In this document: piece after piece, positions 45,849 to 56,375 of the stretch | Position numbering within the stretch: the first letter of the stretch is position 1 | How the letters are laid out: each line of letters opens with the position of its first letter | NCBI RefSeq assembly: GCF_000165675.1 | Contig: NZ_AEIZ01000010.1 | Location: 1-64,000, forward strand | DNA length: 64,000 nucleotides | Direction: 5' to 3' | From: Leuconostoc fallax KCTC 3537 | GTDB lineage: Bacteria > Bacillota > Bacilli > Lactobacillales > Lactobacillaceae | Translations under genes and position numbers: made by a program | The notes under the pieces: generated by a model | The model's database searches: none | The model's input: only the letters and a program-made list of their open reading frames with translations | What the model was told of the DNA's origin: nothing

Positions 45849-46646
45849 ATGAGTGAATCATCATGGCAGCGATTAGTTGTCAAAGTCGGAACAAGTACAT
45901 TAGTCGATCCAGCAGGTCATATTAAATATCCTGTGATTAACCGACTCGCACAAACATTATCATCATTACAGCAAAATGGTCATCATGTCATTCTTGTCAC
46001 ATCTGGAGCTGTAGGCATTGCTTTAGAACAAATGTCGTTGTCACAACGTCCATCTTCTATCCCGCATCAACAGGCATTGGCTGCCTTAGGACAAGGTTAT
46101 TTGATGTCCATTTATAATCAAAGTTTTGCTTTTTATCATCAACTCACAGGACAAGTATTGCTCACCTATGACGTATTTGACAATCCTAAAATGCGACACA
46201 ATATGATTAATGCGCTAGAAACAATGCTCGCACAACACATTATCCCTGTTATCAACGAAAATGATGTTATTGCCGTCGACGAGATGGATCATCGGCATTC
46301 ATTCGGTGATAATGATAAATTAGCTGCTATGGTTGCCCAAGAAGTCAATGCAGATGGCCTCATTGTACTCAGTGACGTTGATGCCTTATATACTAGCAAC
46401 CCCGCTTTAAATGCAGATGCTAAACCGATACATCGTGTCTATGAAATTACAGATGCTATTAGATGTAGCGCAACGGGTTCAACTTCTAATTTTGGTACAG
46501 GTGGTATGGCAACCAAGCTTGCAGCTGCTGAAATCATGTTACTTAATCATAGTAAGATGGTCCTCATTAATGGCGACAATCCGGCACTCATTTTAGACGT
46601 TGTTAAAGGTAAACAAATCGGGACACTTTTCGAGGAGGAAAAATGA
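45849..46646 (+). CDS. proB: Glutamate 5-kinase, short form
   Basis: First step of proline synthesis. About 265 residues starting MSESSWQRLVVKVGTSTLVD; the amino-acid-kinase fold shows VTSGAVGIAL, INENDVIAVDE and the GTGGMATKLAAAEI loop. The C-terminal PUA domain of the 367-residue Escherichia coli enzyme is missing, a known short form. The start is the ATG at 45849 after an AGGAA; the frame open from 45738 runs through the tRNA and is not coding. proA follows with an overlapping ATGA. Confidence 0.94.
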   Translation: MSESSWQRLVVKVGTSTLVDPAGHIKYPVINRLAQTLSSLQQNGHHVILVTSGAVGIALEQMSLSQRPSSIPHQQALAALGQGYLMSIYNQSFAFYHQLTGQVLLTYDVFDNPKMRHNMINALETMLAQHIIPVINENDVIAVDEMDHRHSFGDNDKLAAMVAQEVNADGLIVLSDVDALYTSNPALNADAKPIHRVYEITDAIRCSATGSTSNFGTGGMATKLAAAEIMLLNHSKMVLINGDNPALILDVVKGKQIGTLFEEEK

Positions 46647-47887
46647 CATTATTAGAAACATTAGGTCGTCAAGCTAAACAGGCGACATCCGCAATTGCTA
46701 ATTTATCATTAGACACACGCAATGCCATTCTAGAAACGATGGCACAAGCTTTAGAAAACCAACAAGATAGCATTATCACTGCCAACAAAAAGGACTTGGC
46801 ACAATATCAAGCAACCCTATCAGGTCCTATGCAAAAGCGCCTTACTCTGACTGCCCAAGATATTCATAATATCGCAGTGTCATTACGTGCAGTCATTGAT
46901 TTACCTGATCCTTTAGCTGGTCCATATCCAACTTGGCATAATCATGCTGATCTTAAAATCATTAAAAAGACAGTACCCTTAGGCGTCGTTGCTATGATAT
47001 ACGAAGCACGGCCTAATGTCACTGTCGATGCTGCTGCATTAGCCATCAAATCAGGTAATGCAATCATTTTACGTGGTGGAAAAGAAGCTTTAAACACAAA
47101 TATAGTACTCACCCATATTTTACGGCAAGCATTACAACAACATAATCTCAATCCTAATATTATTCAGTTAATCACGGATACGAGCCATGAAACAGTAGCT
47201 GAATTGCTCCATTTACGCCAAGCGATTGATGTTTTGATTCCTAGAGGATCTGCAAAGTTCATTGATTTTGTTGTCAAAAATGCAACTGTACCGGTGATTG
47301 AAACTGGTGCTGGGAATACACATATTTTCGTTGACGACACCATGGATGAAAATAAAGCAATTCAAATTATCATTAACGCTAAAACACAAAAACCATCCGT
47401 CTGCAATGCCGCTGAAAAGCTCTTAATTCACGAAAACATCGCTGAAACATTTTTACCTAAAATTGCTAATGCGTTAATCGATGCGGGTGTTACTTTACGT
47501 GGTGATGAGGCTAGCCAAGCAATTGTTAGCAACATTCAACCTGCTACTGACCAAGATTGGTCTACTGAATATAACGACCTCATAATGGCTGTTCACATTG
47601 TTAAGAATATTGATGATGCGATTGATTGGATTAATCAATATACAACACATCACTCAGAAACCATTATTAGTACTCATCCACAGCATGTCACACAGTTTAT
47701 GAATGCTATAGATGCTGCTGTCGTTTATCAAAATGCGTCTAGTCGATTTACTGATGGCTTTGAGTTCGGTTTTGGTGCCGAGATTGGTATTTCGACCCAG
47801 AAACTACATGCCCGTGGTCCGATGGGCTTACCAGCGCTAACAACCATTAAATATGAAATTTATGGCGATGGCCAAATTAGAGAATAA
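46643..47887 (+). CDS. proA: Gamma-glutamyl phosphate reductase
   Basis: Second step of proline synthesis. 414 residues of the aldehyde dehydrogenase fold; the catalytic cysteine is in KPSVCNAAEKLLIH near residue 254, and the cofactor region includes VAMIYEARPNVTVDAA and LRGGKEA. It overlaps proB by four bases. The operon ends at the terminator at 47886. Confidence 0.96.
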   Translation: MTLLETLGRQAKQATSAIANLSLDTRNAILETMAQALENQQDSIITANKKDLAQYQATLSGPMQKRLTLTAQDIHNIAVSLRAVIDLPDPLAGPYPTWHNHADLKIIKKTVPLGVVAMIYEARPNVTVDAAALAIKSGNAIILRGGKEALNTNIVLTHILRQALQQHNLNPNIIQLITDTSHETVAELLHLRQAIDVLIPRGSAKFIDFVVKNATVPVIETGAGNTHIFVDDTMDENKAIQIIINAKTQKPSVCNAAEKLLIHENIAETFLPKIANALIDAGVTLRGDEASQAIVSNIQPATDQDWSTEYNDLIMAVHIVKNIDDAIDWINQYTTHHSETIISTHPQHVTQFMNAIDAAVVYQNASSRFTDGFEFGFGAEIGISTQKLHARGPMGLPALTTIKYEIYGDGQIRE

Positions 47888-47921
47888 AAAACACCTGGTG
47901 ATTACTCACTAGGTGTTTTTT
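47886..47921. terminator. proBA terminator
   Basis: AAAAAACACCT and AGGTGTTTTTT flank an inner GTGA/TCAC stem; the T run ends the plus-strand operon, and the symmetry also serves the convergent oxidoreductase gene. Confidence 0.82.
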
Positions 47922-47935
47922 AGGTTTTAATGTCA

Positions 47936-49147
47936 TCAATTTAGTCGGATCGATCGGTTTTGGTGGGATAATCGGTACTTTTTATAGTAACGCCACGGTT
48001 GTGTCGCATCAAATTCAATATCCGTTGTGACCGGCAAACCATTTTTAAACATTGACAATAAGCGTCTTTTCAATGGATCAGGAATACCAAGTAATGCAAA
48101 ATCACTCGGTGAAATGGCATATCGAATAGCTTTTTCATCGTTATTGCTCACTTTTTGGACCCAGTTCGGCTCGACAATTAACTCACGCGCCATGGCAGCC
48201 AATGTTACGCCATTATCTAATAAATCTTCAACGTCCTGTGGTCGTTTAAGCAAACCAGCAACCATTAACGGATAATTCACAGGTAATATTTTTCGGTAAT
48301 GTTGCACAATCGTTTCCTGATCATTTTTATCTCTAAATGGTGTTTGACGGGCATCTTTTAATGATAAATGTAAATAATCAATCGGTAACTGAATTAATTT
48401 TTCAGTAAATAACAAAGAATCCGATAAAGTCAAACCTGGTGTTATCGTTTCTTCTGGGGATTGTCGATAGCCCAGCACAAATGGTCGTGTTGCATACCGG
48501 GCAATAATCTGTGATACTTTACCCACAACGGCCAATGGAAAACGCATACGCTTTTCCAAAGTGCCACCCCATATATCTTCACGTTGATTACTATCTGGTG
48601 ACAAAAACTGTTGTAATAAATAGAGATTCGCGCCGTGTAGCTCAACACCATCAAAACCGGCTAGAATCGCACGTTTGGTTGCTTGAGCAAAATCATCAAT
48701 AATTTCGACAATTTCATCATGAGTTAATGCACGTGGTGTTTCATGTTGCCCATGTGGATAAGGCCGACTTGAAGCAGAAATAGGTTGCTTACCACGTAAT
48801 ATAGCTGTTGTTGATTGTCGACCTGCTGAAAAAAGTTGCAAAACAGCTTTAGCGCCTTGTGACTGAATGGCACTAGCTAATTGACTAAGACCAGGAATTT
48901 TATCATCATCTGCCGCTGATAAACCACCTTCAAACCCTTTGCCCATATTGTGTACATGTGCAACTTCGGTAATAATCATGCCTGGTCCAGCACTGCGCAT
49001 GCGATAATAATTCAATTCATTTTCTGTCACTGAACCGTCTTCAAAAGAAGACCACATCGTCGTTGGTGCCATAACGATGTGGTTACGCAAGGTCATATTT
49101 TGCTTAGAAAATGTATAATGATCTAAAAAATCATAGTTCATTGTCAT
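47936..49147 (-). CDS. NADH:flavin oxidoreductase, old yellow enzyme family
   Basis: About 403 residues with an FMN-binding TIM barrel: PTTMWSSFEDGSVT near the N-terminus, QLFSAGRQST, DFAQATKRAILAGFDGVELHGANLYLLQQFLSPDSNQR with the HGAN flavin/substrate motif, and MVAGLLKRPQD. It reduces activated alkenes or similar compounds; the physiological substrate is unknown. The start is ATG 49147, four to five bases after GGAG, 25 bases after the upstream gene's stop. Confidence 0.87.
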   Translation of the reverse strand: MTMNYDFLDHYTFSKQNMTLRNHIVMAPTTMWSSFEDGSVTENELNYYRMRSAGPGMIITEVAHVHNMGKGFEGGLSAADDDKIPGLSQLASAIQSQGAKAVLQLFSAGRQSTTAILRGKQPISASSRPYPHGQHETPRALTHDEIVEIIDDFAQATKRAILAGFDGVELHGANLYLLQQFLSPDSNQREDIWGGTLEKRMRFPLAVVGKVSQIIARYATRPFVLGYRQSPEETITPGLTLSDSLLFTEKLIQLPIDYLHLSLKDARQTPFRDKNDQETIVQHYRKILPVNYPLMVAGLLKRPQDVEDLLDNGVTLAAMARELIVEPNWVQKVSNNDEKAIRYAISPSDFALLGIPDPLKRRLLSMFKNGLPVTTDIEFDATQPWRYYKKYRLSHQNRSIRLN

Positions 49148-49172
49148 TTCTCTCCTAGCCTCTAATTGTTGA

Positions 49173-49703
49173 TTAATCGGGTAATATAATTTGTGTCCCA
49201 CCATTATCATTTTGTTGTGCTTTTTCTTGCACTAAATGACTTGGAAATAGAGTCACTTCACGTTGATCAAAACCAATAATTGAAGAACCTAACACACGTG
49301 TAATGAGCGTCATCAATCGTTCTTCATAGCTTTCTTTTTCAATGGCTTCGATTTCTGGCTTTAATCCTTGTTGAAACATATTCAAATGAACCTGTGGTAT
49401 TAATGCATATTCGCGCCCGACAAGTGCTGCCCACTCTTCTAATAGGCCATCTGGAATCTCATCGTCTTCTGCAATTAAAGGCATAAAGTTAATACTAAAC
49501 GTATTGTCCGATTCATCGTCAGGGTTAAACTGCTCTGGCGTTAACGTCCCCTGCGTCATTTCTTTAGCGTAATCAAAGTTAAAGGGTCGTTGTTCATCAA
49601 AAATATGAATGAACCCCTTCGTTTGTTGTGAGTCATCATCTAAATCTACGACGCGTAAAATACGCTCTCGCTGTCCTTGAAACAATTGTTGTGTGTAATA
49701 CAT
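49173..49703 (-). CDS. Conserved hypothetical acidic protein
   Basis: 176 residues, soluble and acidic, with no membrane segment. Notable stretches are FIHIFDEQRPFNFDYAKEMTQGTLTPEQFNPDDESDNTFSINFMPLIAEDDEIPDG-like acidic loops and a C-terminal HLVQEKAQQNDN. I do not recognise a family. It precedes the old yellow enzyme on the same strand and probably shares its transcript. Confidence 0.6.
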   Translation of the reverse strand: MYYTQQLFQGQRERILRVVDLDDDSQQTKGFIHIFDEQRPFNFDYAKEMTQGTLTPEQFNPDDESDNTFSINFMPLIAEDDEIPDGLLEEWAALVGREYALIPQVHLNMFQQGLKPEIEAIEKESYEERLMTLITRVLGSSIIGFDQREVTLFPSHLVQEKAQQNDNGGTQIILPD

Positions 49704-49758
49704 TTACTTTGTCTCCCAACTAGAATCATTTACTCAAGTTTAACATATTAAAATAAAA

Positions 49759-49781
49759 AGGCTGTGATCTAACCACAGCCT
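49759..49781 (-). terminator. adhP terminator
   Basis: AGGCTGTG and CACAGCCT pair; on the minus strand the stem is followed by TTTTTATTTT, just after the alcohol dehydrogenase stop. Confidence 0.82.
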
Positions 49782-49799
49782 AGACATAACATTTTTAAA

Positions 49800-50858
49800 T
49801 TATAGTGATGTAAAGTCAAATACCTTACGTCCAGTAATCTTACCCTTCTTCATTTCATCAACAACATCATTGATATCACGGAAATCAACGCGTTCAACAA
49901 TTGGCTTAACCTTACCTTCAGCACCAAACTGGAAAGCCTCTGATAGATCTTGACGTGTACCAACTAATGAACCACGAACCTCGATACCGTCCAAAACTGT
50001 CTTAGCAATGTTCAATGACATATCACCTTGTGGCAAAGCAACGGCAACTAACTTTCCCATTGGACGTAATGCATTAACAGCTTGTGAGAATGCTGCATCA
50101 TTAACAGCAGTCACTTGGGCATTATGAACGCCACCTGTTGCTTTTTGGATTTCTTGTGCAACATTGATACCTGGTTGCTTACGGTTAATCAATACTTCCG
50201 CACCATTTTGATGTGCTGCCTCTAACTTATCAGGGTTCCCATCAACAACGGCAACATGAGCACCAAATACACTATGTGCATACTGAACAGCCAAGTTACC
50301 AAGACCACCAGCACCATGAACAGATACCCACTGTCCTGGCTTAGTCTCCCCAACCTTAAGTGACTTATACATTGTCACACCAGCACAAGTAATTGATGAT
50401 GCTTCCATTGGATCCAAACCTTCTGGAACCTTAACAGCGTACTTAGCATTTACAACCACTTGTTGTGCCATTGCACCGTCAACTGTATAACCTGAGTTAC
50501 GAACATTACGACAGAATGTTTCGTTACCTGTAATACAGAACTCGCAACCACCACAGGCGTCATAAAACCATGCAATAGAAACACGGTCGCCAACTTTCAA
50601 ATAATCTGAAGCACCTTCACCAAGCTTGGCAACACGACCAACACCTTCATGACCGATAACGCGACGGAACTTACCATTACGTTGACCAAGTTCGTTGGGG
50701 TTACCAAAGTCACCGCCGGCAACGTGCAAGTCAGTATGACAAAGACCACAATATTCAACGTCAACTAACGCTTCGCCAAATGATAATTGGCGTGGTTGCC
50801 AATCATCAATCAAATCAACATAACCATCTGGTGTTTCACGAACAACTGCTGCTTTCAT
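49800..50858 (-). CDS. adhP: Zinc-dependent alcohol dehydrogenase, AdhP type
   Basis: Reduces acetaldehyde to ethanol or the reverse. 352 residues: catalytic zinc ligands in CGLCHTDLH (about 37) and GHEGVG; structural zinc loop [15 protein letters not shown] (about 92-106); NAD fold [15 protein letters not shown]. The promoter carries a Rex-like site, tying expression to NADH/NAD balance. Single-gene unit. Confidence 0.94.
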   Translation of the reverse strand: MKAAVVRETPDGYVDLIDDWQPRQLSFGEALVDVEYCGLCHTDLHVAGGDFGNPNELGQRNGKFRRVIGHEGVGRVAKLGEGASDYLKVGDRVSIAWFYDACGGCEFCITGNETFCRNVRNSGYTVDGAMAQQVVVNAKYAVKVPEGLDPMEASSITCAGVTMYKSLKVGETKPGQWVSVHGAGGLGNLAVQYAHSVFGAHVAVVDGNPDKLEAAHQNGAEVLINRKQPGINVAQEIQKATGGVHNAQVTAVNDAAFSQAVNALRPMGKLVAVALPQGDMSLNIAKTVLDGIEVRGSLVGTRQDLSEAFQFGAEGKVKPIVERVDFRDINDVVDEMKKGKITGRKVFDFTSL

Positions 50859-50879
50859 GTTTCTTTCCTCTTATCTTAT

Positions 50880-50897
50880 ATGTGAATTTATTTACAA
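50880..50897. promoter_or_regulatory. Rex-like operator at adhP
   Basis: On the minus strand TTGTAAA, TAAA, TTCACAT matches the Rex consensus TTGTGAA-N4-TTCACAA at 12 of 14 positions. It lies just downstream of the -10 element, a blocking position. Confidence 0.65.
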
Positions 50898-50901
50898 TTA
50901 A

Positions 50902-50930
50902 ATTATAACGACTTTTCCTTAAAAAGTAAA
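50902..50930 (-). promoter_or_regulatory. adhP promoter
   Basis: On the minus strand TTTACT (50925-50930) and TATAAT (50902-50907) with 17-base spacing. An imperfect inverted repeat with GTAAC/GTTAC arms at 50957-50980 lies upstream. Confidence 0.7.
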
Positions 50931-50997
50931 CTATTCACTGATTATTTTTACACTATTAAAAAGTAACAAGTTACCTTTTTCACTTTATAAATAAAAT

Positions 50998-51019
50998 AAA
51001 AAGCACCAAAAGGTGCTTT
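50998..51019 (-). terminator. trpS terminator
   Basis: AAAGCACC and GGTGCTTT with a short loop, followed by TTATTTTATTT on the minus strand after the trpS stop. Confidence 0.75.
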
Positions 51020-51021
51020 GA

Positions 51022-52070
<1,049 letters not shown>

Positions 52071-52105
52071 CTATCAGATAAATAATCTATTTTTATGAAA
52101 ATAAA

Positions 52106-52134
52106 TTGACAAAAAATGTGATAAACATTAGAAT
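52106..52134 (+). promoter_or_regulatory. panE promoter
   Basis: Consensus TTGACA (52106-52111) and TAGAAT (52129-52134) with 17-base spacing, 26 bases before the panE start. Confidence 0.75.
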
Positions 52135-52160
52135 AATATCATTATACGGAGGTGACGTTT

Positions 52161-53147
52161 ATGAAATACGCAATAGTTGGTGCTGGTGCAATGGGATTAC
52201 GATATGGTATTTTGCTACAGGAAAATGCCGGTGTCCCCGTTGATTTTATTGAGCCTATTCAGGCAAGTCTCGATGCGATTCAGGCACAAGGGAATAAAGT
52301 TTGGAAATCACGCGATCATGAAGACCGGCATCTTATCGATATTAATATTTTCTCACCTGAAGCGTACAACGGTGATCCAGATGTTTGGATCTTCTTTATG
52401 AAGCAAATGCAATTACAAGATGCCTTAGACCGCTTATCATCTAAGTTCAAATCCCATCAAACGGCACTTGGTGCTATGAATGGCATGGGACATATTGAAA
52501 AATTAGAAAAATACTTTGACCAAGACAAAATCATTGGTGGTACAGCGATGATTGCCACTGTGTTAAATGATTATGGTGATGTTGACTTCATGGGAAAAGA
52601 AGGTGCAGGCTCCTCCGTCTATGCTAATTTAACGCAACAGGATTCTGAAACCATTCGTGCGCTTGAACAAGATTTTCAAGCAGCACATCTCAACCCTAGT
52701 ATCACCAATAATTTTATGGGTACTTTACTGACTAAAGTATTTTTCAATGCGGTTGAAAACTCTATAGCCACAATGTTCCAATCACGTATGGGTGAACTCA
52801 TGGCATATGATACTTTCTTAGAAGGTGTTGCTCGTCCATTAATCAATGAAGCGTACGATGCAGCCGAAGCAGCAGGCATCACCCTAATCGAAAGTCGAGA
52901 TGATATGGTCAAACAAGTGGATTATGTTTCTAATGTGGCCAATCCTTTGCACTTCCCTTCAATGTATCAAGATTTTGTCAAAGGACGGCCCACAGAAGTC
53001 GATTACATTAATGGTTGGATTGCAGATTTGGCAGAGAAGAATGGTTTGCAAGCGCCAAATCATCGACTCGTTACACATTTCGTTCATCTTGCAGAAGCAA
53101 TGCGCGAATTTAATCCGCCAGTTAACCAACTATTGCCTAAAGCCTAA
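52161..53147 (+). CDS. panE: 2-dehydropantoate 2-reductase family protein
   Basis: 328 residues. The NADPH motif GAGAMGLRYG is at the very start; NNFMGTLLTKVFFNAVENSIATMF carries the catalytic lysine and ENS segment of the ApbA C-terminal domain. It would make pantoate, or reduce other 2-keto acids as several lactic acid bacterial homologues do. GGAGGTGACGTTT precedes the ATG. No other pantothenate genes are nearby. Confidence 0.85.
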   Translation: MKYAIVGAGAMGLRYGILLQENAGVPVDFIEPIQASLDAIQAQGNKVWKSRDHEDRHLIDINIFSPEAYNGDPDVWIFFMKQMQLQDALDRLSSKFKSHQTALGAMNGMGHIEKLEKYFDQDKIIGGTAMIATVLNDYGDVDFMGKEGAGSSVYANLTQQDSETIRALEQDFQAAHLNPSITNNFMGTLLTKVFFNAVENSIATMFQSRMGELMAYDTFLEGVARPLINEAYDAAEAAGITLIESRDDMVKQVDYVSNVANPLHFPSMYQDFVKGRPTEVDYINGWIADLAEKNGLQAPNHRLVTHFVHLAEAMREFNPPVNQLLPKA

Positions 53148-53191
53148 ATCATTTGTACTGATTAATCTTTACACTAATTTATAATTTTACC

Positions 53192-53220
53192 TTGTTTCAA
53201 TCGCCGGACTTATTTATACT
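53192..53220 (+). promoter_or_regulatory. PAP2 gene promoter
   Basis: TTGTTT (53192-53197) and TATACT (53215-53220) with 17-base spacing. Confidence 0.5.
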
Positions 53221-53256
53221 AGGGGTAGTGTAAAATTTAATATTTTGGAGTACCTC

Positions 53257-53925
53257 ATGATTATTTCCGTCGAGAAGAAACAGATACGTCGTGCAATAAT
53301 TGCCTTTATCGTCATGCTTCTATTAGGATTATTAGTTAAAATCAACTTTTTCTTTCCTATTAAAGTGGATGAGGCTATCTACAATTTCTTTGATAAGGTT
53401 CAAACACCTTTAGGAGATGTAATAATGTCAATTAGTACATTCCTTGGTGAACCAACTATTGACATTATATACGCGGTTGTCTTATCAGTGATTTTGGTAA
53501 TTGCACGCTTAAAAATACCAGCAATGTGGGTTATCGCAACAGTTCTTAGCGGTGACGTTGTTGGTTATATCTTAAAGCATTTATTTGCTAGAGCACGACC
53601 AAGTGGCCATTTGTTAACAGATAGTGGATTTTCATTTCCGAGTGGTCATTCCTTAGGTATCACAATGATTATCATGATTCTGTTGATTCTAGTGATTCCG
53701 AATATTAACAGTTCACGAACTAGAATGTGGCTGACTTGGATCCTTTGGACATTTGGTGCATTGACATTGATGTCTAGAATTTATTTAAAGGCGCATTACT
53801 TCTCAGATATACTATCTGGTGCATTATTAGCCTATGCATGGGTTATTCTAACTGCATGGTGTTATCCAATCGTTGCTAATTGCCTCAAACAAAAAATTCC
53901 TTTCTTCAAAAATGAAGAAATCTAA
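53257..53925 (+). CDS. PAP2-family membrane phosphatase
   Basis: About 222 residues, six membrane helices, with all three catalytic motifs: KHLFARARP (KX6RP), FPSGHS, and the third in SRIYLKAHYFSDILSG (RX5HX3D). Likely dephosphorylates a membrane lipid pyrophosphate such as undecaprenyl pyrophosphate or phosphatidylglycerol phosphate. Start at 53257, six bases after TTGGAG. Contrast the motif-less relative at 15352-15990. Confidence 0.9.
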   Translation: MIISVEKKQIRRAIIAFIVMLLLGLLVKINFFFPIKVDEAIYNFFDKVQTPLGDVIMSISTFLGEPTIDIIYAVVLSVILVIARLKIPAMWVIATVLSGDVVGYILKHLFARARPSGHLLTDSGFSFPSGHSLGITMIIMILLILVIPNINSSRTRMWLTWILWTFGALTLMSRIYLKAHYFSDILSGALLAYAWVILTAWCYPIVANCLKQKIPFFKNEEI

Positions 53926-53933
53926 TAGCACAT

Positions 53934-53963
53934 AAAAAAGCACTTTATCCGAAGTGCTTTTTT
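53934..53963. terminator. Terminator after the PAP2 gene
   Basis: AAAAAAGCACTT and AAGTGCTTTTTT form a 12-bp stem with a six-base loop. Confidence 0.85.
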
Positions 53964-53990
53964 ATTGCGTTCATTTACTGATAGGCAAAT

Positions 53991-54025
53991 AAAAATCACC
54001 AGTGATTGTCCACTAGTGATTTTTA
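53991..54025 (-). terminator. usp terminator
   Basis: AAAAATCAC and GTGATTTTT pair, with an inner AGTG/CACT stem. It lies just past the usp stop on the minus strand. Confidence 0.75.
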
Positions 54026-54034
54026 CTACTATTA

Positions 54035-54508
54035 TTAAGCTTGTGTTTGGTGACGTGCAATCATAGATGAGACGGCTGCGTTACGCGCAACATAAGCTGC
54101 TTGTGATCCCAATGTTCCCCAGAAACCCTTCTTAGAATGAGCACCAACGATAATTAAGTCAGCACCAATCTTAGGTGCGATTTCTTTAACGATGATTTCA
54201 CCAGCTTTGGCACCATCTGCAAAGTAAGTTTCGACATTGTCAGCACCCTTTGCAATTGCATAAGCCTTATACTTTTCAAGGTTAGCTTGAATTTCATTAC
54301 GCTTAGCAACAACTGATTCAAGACGAAGTGCATCAATTGTTGAGAGATCACCCATTTCTAATACAGAAACGATTGATAACTTAGCATCATCTTCACTTGC
54401 TTGATGAATGGCATGCGCTAAAGCAGTATACCCTTGCTCAGATTCATCGACACCTACTAAGATGTTTTTGAACTGTGTTGGTTCGATATCTAAATTCAAA
54501 TTCGTCAT
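54035..54508 (-). CDS. UspA-family universal stress protein
   Basis: 157 residues of Usp fold. The start NILVGVDESEQGYTALAHAI carries the nucleotide-contacting Asp, and the ATP-binding signature appears as VGAHSKKGFWGTLGSQAAYVARNA. Probably binds ATP in stress or growth arrest. It immediately follows mntH on the same strand and may share its transcript. Confidence 0.9.
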   Translation of the reverse strand: MTNLNLDIEPTQFKNILVGVDESEQGYTALAHAIHQASEDDAKLSIVSVLEMGDLSTIDALRLESVVAKRNEIQANLEKYKAYAIAKGADNVETYFADGAKAGEIIVKEIAPKIGADLIIVGAHSKKGFWGTLGSQAAYVARNAAVSSMIARHQTQA

Positions 54509-54532
54509 CTCATCTCTCCTCTAACAGTAAAA

Positions 54533-55914
54533 TTATGCAAACATACCAATAACTAGTTGAATGTTCAAAATTGTCAAAACAACGAAAGCAATCCAACCTA
54601 GTATTGTCAACCACATTGGGTTAACGAAATCTTCACCCATAATCTTCTTTGATGAAGTGAAGTGAATTAACGGTGCCATCGCGAATGGCAATGCAATAGA
54701 CAAGAATACCTGAGAATTAACCAGTAACTTATCCAATTCAATTTCTGAACCACCATAGATAATTGTTGCAGCAACAACAGGAATCAATGCCAAACCACGT
54801 GTGATGACACGACGTAGCCACAAAGGCACCTTCATGTGTAAGAAACCAGCCATAACAACTTCACCAGTTAATGTTCCAGTGATTGTTGAGTTTTGACCAG
54901 AAGCAAGCAAAGCAACAGCAAACAATGTTGACAAGATTGGAGATGCAACTGCACCAGCAACAGTGTTGTTACCCAAGGCACGGTACATATCACCAAATGT
55001 TCCAACGCTATCTGCATGTCCGAAGAACAAAGCAGCACCCAAAATCAACAACATTGAGTTAATGATAAAGGCAAAAGTCAATTGGATATTTGAATCCCAA
55101 GTCATGAAACGAACAGCTTCTTTAAGTTCTTGCTTATTGTTACGATCAACCTTACGTGTTTGAGAAACAGATGAATGTAGGTACAAGTTGTGCGGCATAA
55201 CTGTCGCACCAATGATACCCAACGTCATTGTCAACTGTGAATCAACACCAGGAGCTGCATGTTGATTCAACGCAGCAGCTTGTGGTACGTACCCACCAAG
55301 AATTCCTGAAATACTTGGATTTGATAGAATAACCAAGTATAGGAAGATTACCATAATTGTCACAATCAATGTAATAACGATTGCTTCAATCTTACGGAAA
55401 CCAAAGTGCATCAACAATAACAATAAGATAACATCAAATGCTGTTGTTAACACAGATACAAGCATTGACCAACCAAACAACAAATGTAAGGCAATGGCAC
55501 CACCAATAACTTCAGCGATATCGGTTGCCATCAAGGCAGCTTCAGTCATTAACCAAAGTATGATACCACCGGCTTTGTTAGTACGATTTCGTGTTGCTTG
55601 CGCTAAATCTTCTTGCTTAACAATTCCTAACTTACCAGCCATGTATTGCAACATCATAGCGATCAATGATGAAACCAAAACAACTGACAATAGGACGTAG
55701 TGGTAACGCGCACCACCACCTACAGATGTTACCCAGTTACCTGGATCCATATAACCCACAGCAACTAAAGCTCCTGGTCCTGAAAAGGCCATTAACTTCT
55801 GAAAAAAGAACCGTTCTTAGGTGGTTCAATCGAGCTGTTTACATCACCCAAACTCAAATCATCCGAAGCATTTTGAAATAATTTATGCTTTGGACTCGTC
55901 GTAGAATTTTCCAT
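54533..55914 (-). pseudogene. mntH: NRAMP manganese transporter, frameshifted near its start as read
   Basis: Proton-coupled manganese importer. The gene starts MENSTTSPKHKLFQNASDD at 55914 behind GGAGAG, reads to KNGSFF, then breaks at the A6 run (plus strand) at 55802-55807. One extra base gives [27 protein letters not shown], joining the long frame; merged length about 460. The NRAMP motifs MDPGNW (helix 1) and MPHNLYLHS (helix 6) are intact. Lactic acid bacteria accumulate much manganese, which fits the neighbouring manganese-dependent nrdF system. The break is likely an assembly error. Confidence 0.9.
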
Positions 55915-55946
55915 TCTATCTCTCCTTTGATTACTCTCAGGACATC

Positions 55947-55974
55947 ATTAAACAAAGCTAGATTCATCTGTCAA
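55947..55974 (-). promoter_or_regulatory. mntH promoter
   Basis: On the minus strand TTGACA (55969-55974) and TTTAAT (55947-55952) with 16-base spacing. I see no clear MntR box. Confidence 0.65.
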
Positions 55975-56042
55975 AAATCAGGCAGTTAAAAGGAGGGCAA
56001 TATCAGTAAATTGTCACTTTTCAAACGCAAAAAAGACCATAG

Positions 56043-56323
56043 TTACCCTATTATGTCTAATTTGGTTAAACACTTCCGTTGGTTAAAGGCAGGTGCTAAA
56101 TAAGATTCATAAAGAATTTCATGCAACTTGGTTGTTGCAAGCTTATGAATTTTACCTAACTTGGCTATTTGTTGCCCCAGTTCTATATTTATGTTACTCG
56201 TAAATTGTTCAACGTCAAGATGCAAAATAAAAAATTCATTTTTAAAGGATGATCTTTTTTCAATAATGACAAAATGATAGCGGTTTAAACGTTTTTGTAA
56301 ACGATTTCATTAAAATATTTCAT
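56043..56323 (-). pseudogene. Small hypothetical protein, possibly frameshifted
   Basis: A 60-codon frame (MHLDVEQFTSNINIE) remains open upstream without an ATG. If the T5 run (plus strand) at 56292-56296 had one more base, a start at 56323 would give about 93 residues beginning MKYFNEIVYKKRLNRYHFVIIEKR. The sequence is mixed and protein-like, with no family I recognise. No ribosome binding site is visible, so the call is weak. Confidence 0.35.
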
Positions 56324-56375
56324 TTTAATGACATCATAATTTTTTTAGTTATTCCAACTATTTTTTAAACATTGC

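Noticed and set aside
56296-56309. TGTAAACGATTTCA, a full cre consensus match
   Set aside because: It overlaps the suspect homopolymer and would lie inside the possible small gene at 56043-56323, not at a recognisable promoter; kept only as a note.
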